NCBI GenBank assembly: GCA_014218235.1
Contig: CM024758.1
Location: forward strand, 67,342,206 to 67,406,205
DNA: 64,000 nucleotides
From: Colocasia esculenta
Lineage: Eukaryota > Streptophyta > Magnoliopsida > Alismatales > Araceae
Reading direction: 5' to 3'
The position numbers and the translations under genes are program-made. Below the pieces are notes generated by a model that saw only the letters and a list, made by a program, of their open reading frames with translations, was not told where the DNA came from and searched no databases. Positions 63,946-64,000 of the stretch are shown here, one piece after another (the first letter of the stretch is position 1; each line of letters starts with the position of its first letter).

Positions 63946-64000
63946 AATGAAATCTCTTTCTTTATGTACTCCTATTTCTTTCTCTCTTCTTTCTTTGTCT
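63946..64000. other. pyrimidine-rich end of window
   Basis: TTCTTTCTCTCTTCTTTCTT-like sequence, no feature. The 3' LTR of G is expected beyond it. Confidence 0.4.

Larger units (their letters stand above)
38548..64000 (+). mobile_element. Sirevirus-like copia element G (interrupted by E and J)
   Basis: 5' LTR 38548-40563, PBS 40566-40577, gag, protease and integrase to 43908, then the 11-kb insertion E. RT resumes at 55061, RNase H ends near 56600, and an envelope-like ORF runs from 56979. That ORF is interrupted by solo LTR J (59481-62721) and goes on to about 63940. The 3' LTR lies beyond the window. The flanks of both insertions rejoin cleanly when one target-site copy is removed, which shows it is one element. 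Confidence 0.9.

Overview
This window is a nest of plant LTR retrotransposons. I found no host protein gene, tRNA or rRNA. The evidence for a flowering-plant genome of the large, repeat-rich kind is the mixture of lineages: Ty3/gypsy elements of Tat type (dual RNase H, CHHC gag knuckle), Ty3/gypsy chromoviruses of Tekay/Del type, Ty1/copia Sirevirus-like elements with a 3' envelope-like ORF, and two related MITEs. Species cannot be told from the sequence. A 100-base run of N (21085-21184) marks a scaffold join.

Layout. 1-5832: minus-strand Tat-like element A, running off the left edge (protease/G-patch, gag, leader, PBS, LTR 4467-5832). 5833-15065: minus-strand Tat-like element B, nearly full length but frameshifted (integrase, archaeal-type RNase H, RNase H, RT, G-patch, dead protease, gag, leader, LTR 13810-15065). 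LTR 4467-5832 sits between the polypurine tract of B and the PBS of A, so it could serve both. 15066-17229: GC-rich, palindrome-rich LTR-like sequence (K). 17230-21084: plus-strand Sirevirus-like element F, cut by the gap. 21185-22915 and 33360-34564: decayed minus-strand chromovirus D, split by C. 22916-33354: complete plus-strand, gag-only Tat derivative C with TSD GTGAT. 34565 to about 36600: minus-strand Sirevirus H (3' LTR plus envelope-like tail). 37353-38547: truncated minus-strand Sirevirus LTR I carrying MITE 1. 38548 to at least 63960: plus-strand Sirevirus G, interrupted by E (43914-55055, Tekay-like, TSD ATTTG, with MITE 2 in its left LTR) and by the solo LTR J (59481-62721, TSD CACTC).

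Order of events read from the nesting: MITE 1 is in LTR I and G truncates I; E and J are inside G; MITE 2 is inside E; C is inside D. The reading frames are broken almost everywhere, so nothing here looks autonomous, although E keeps long open stretches.

The most unusual signal is regulatory rather than coding. LTRs of three families in two superfamilies (gypsy E, copia F and H) carry arrays of paired palindromes built on TGTCGACA. The two members of each pair start 21-22 bp apart (two helical turns), and the pairs repeat every 73-83 bp. A second signal is a small hairpin with a GATTCCC loop, conserved in the 5' leaders of the three Tat-like families A, B and C. A third is a 27-bp, codon-phase tandem array of G-box-like units in element C.
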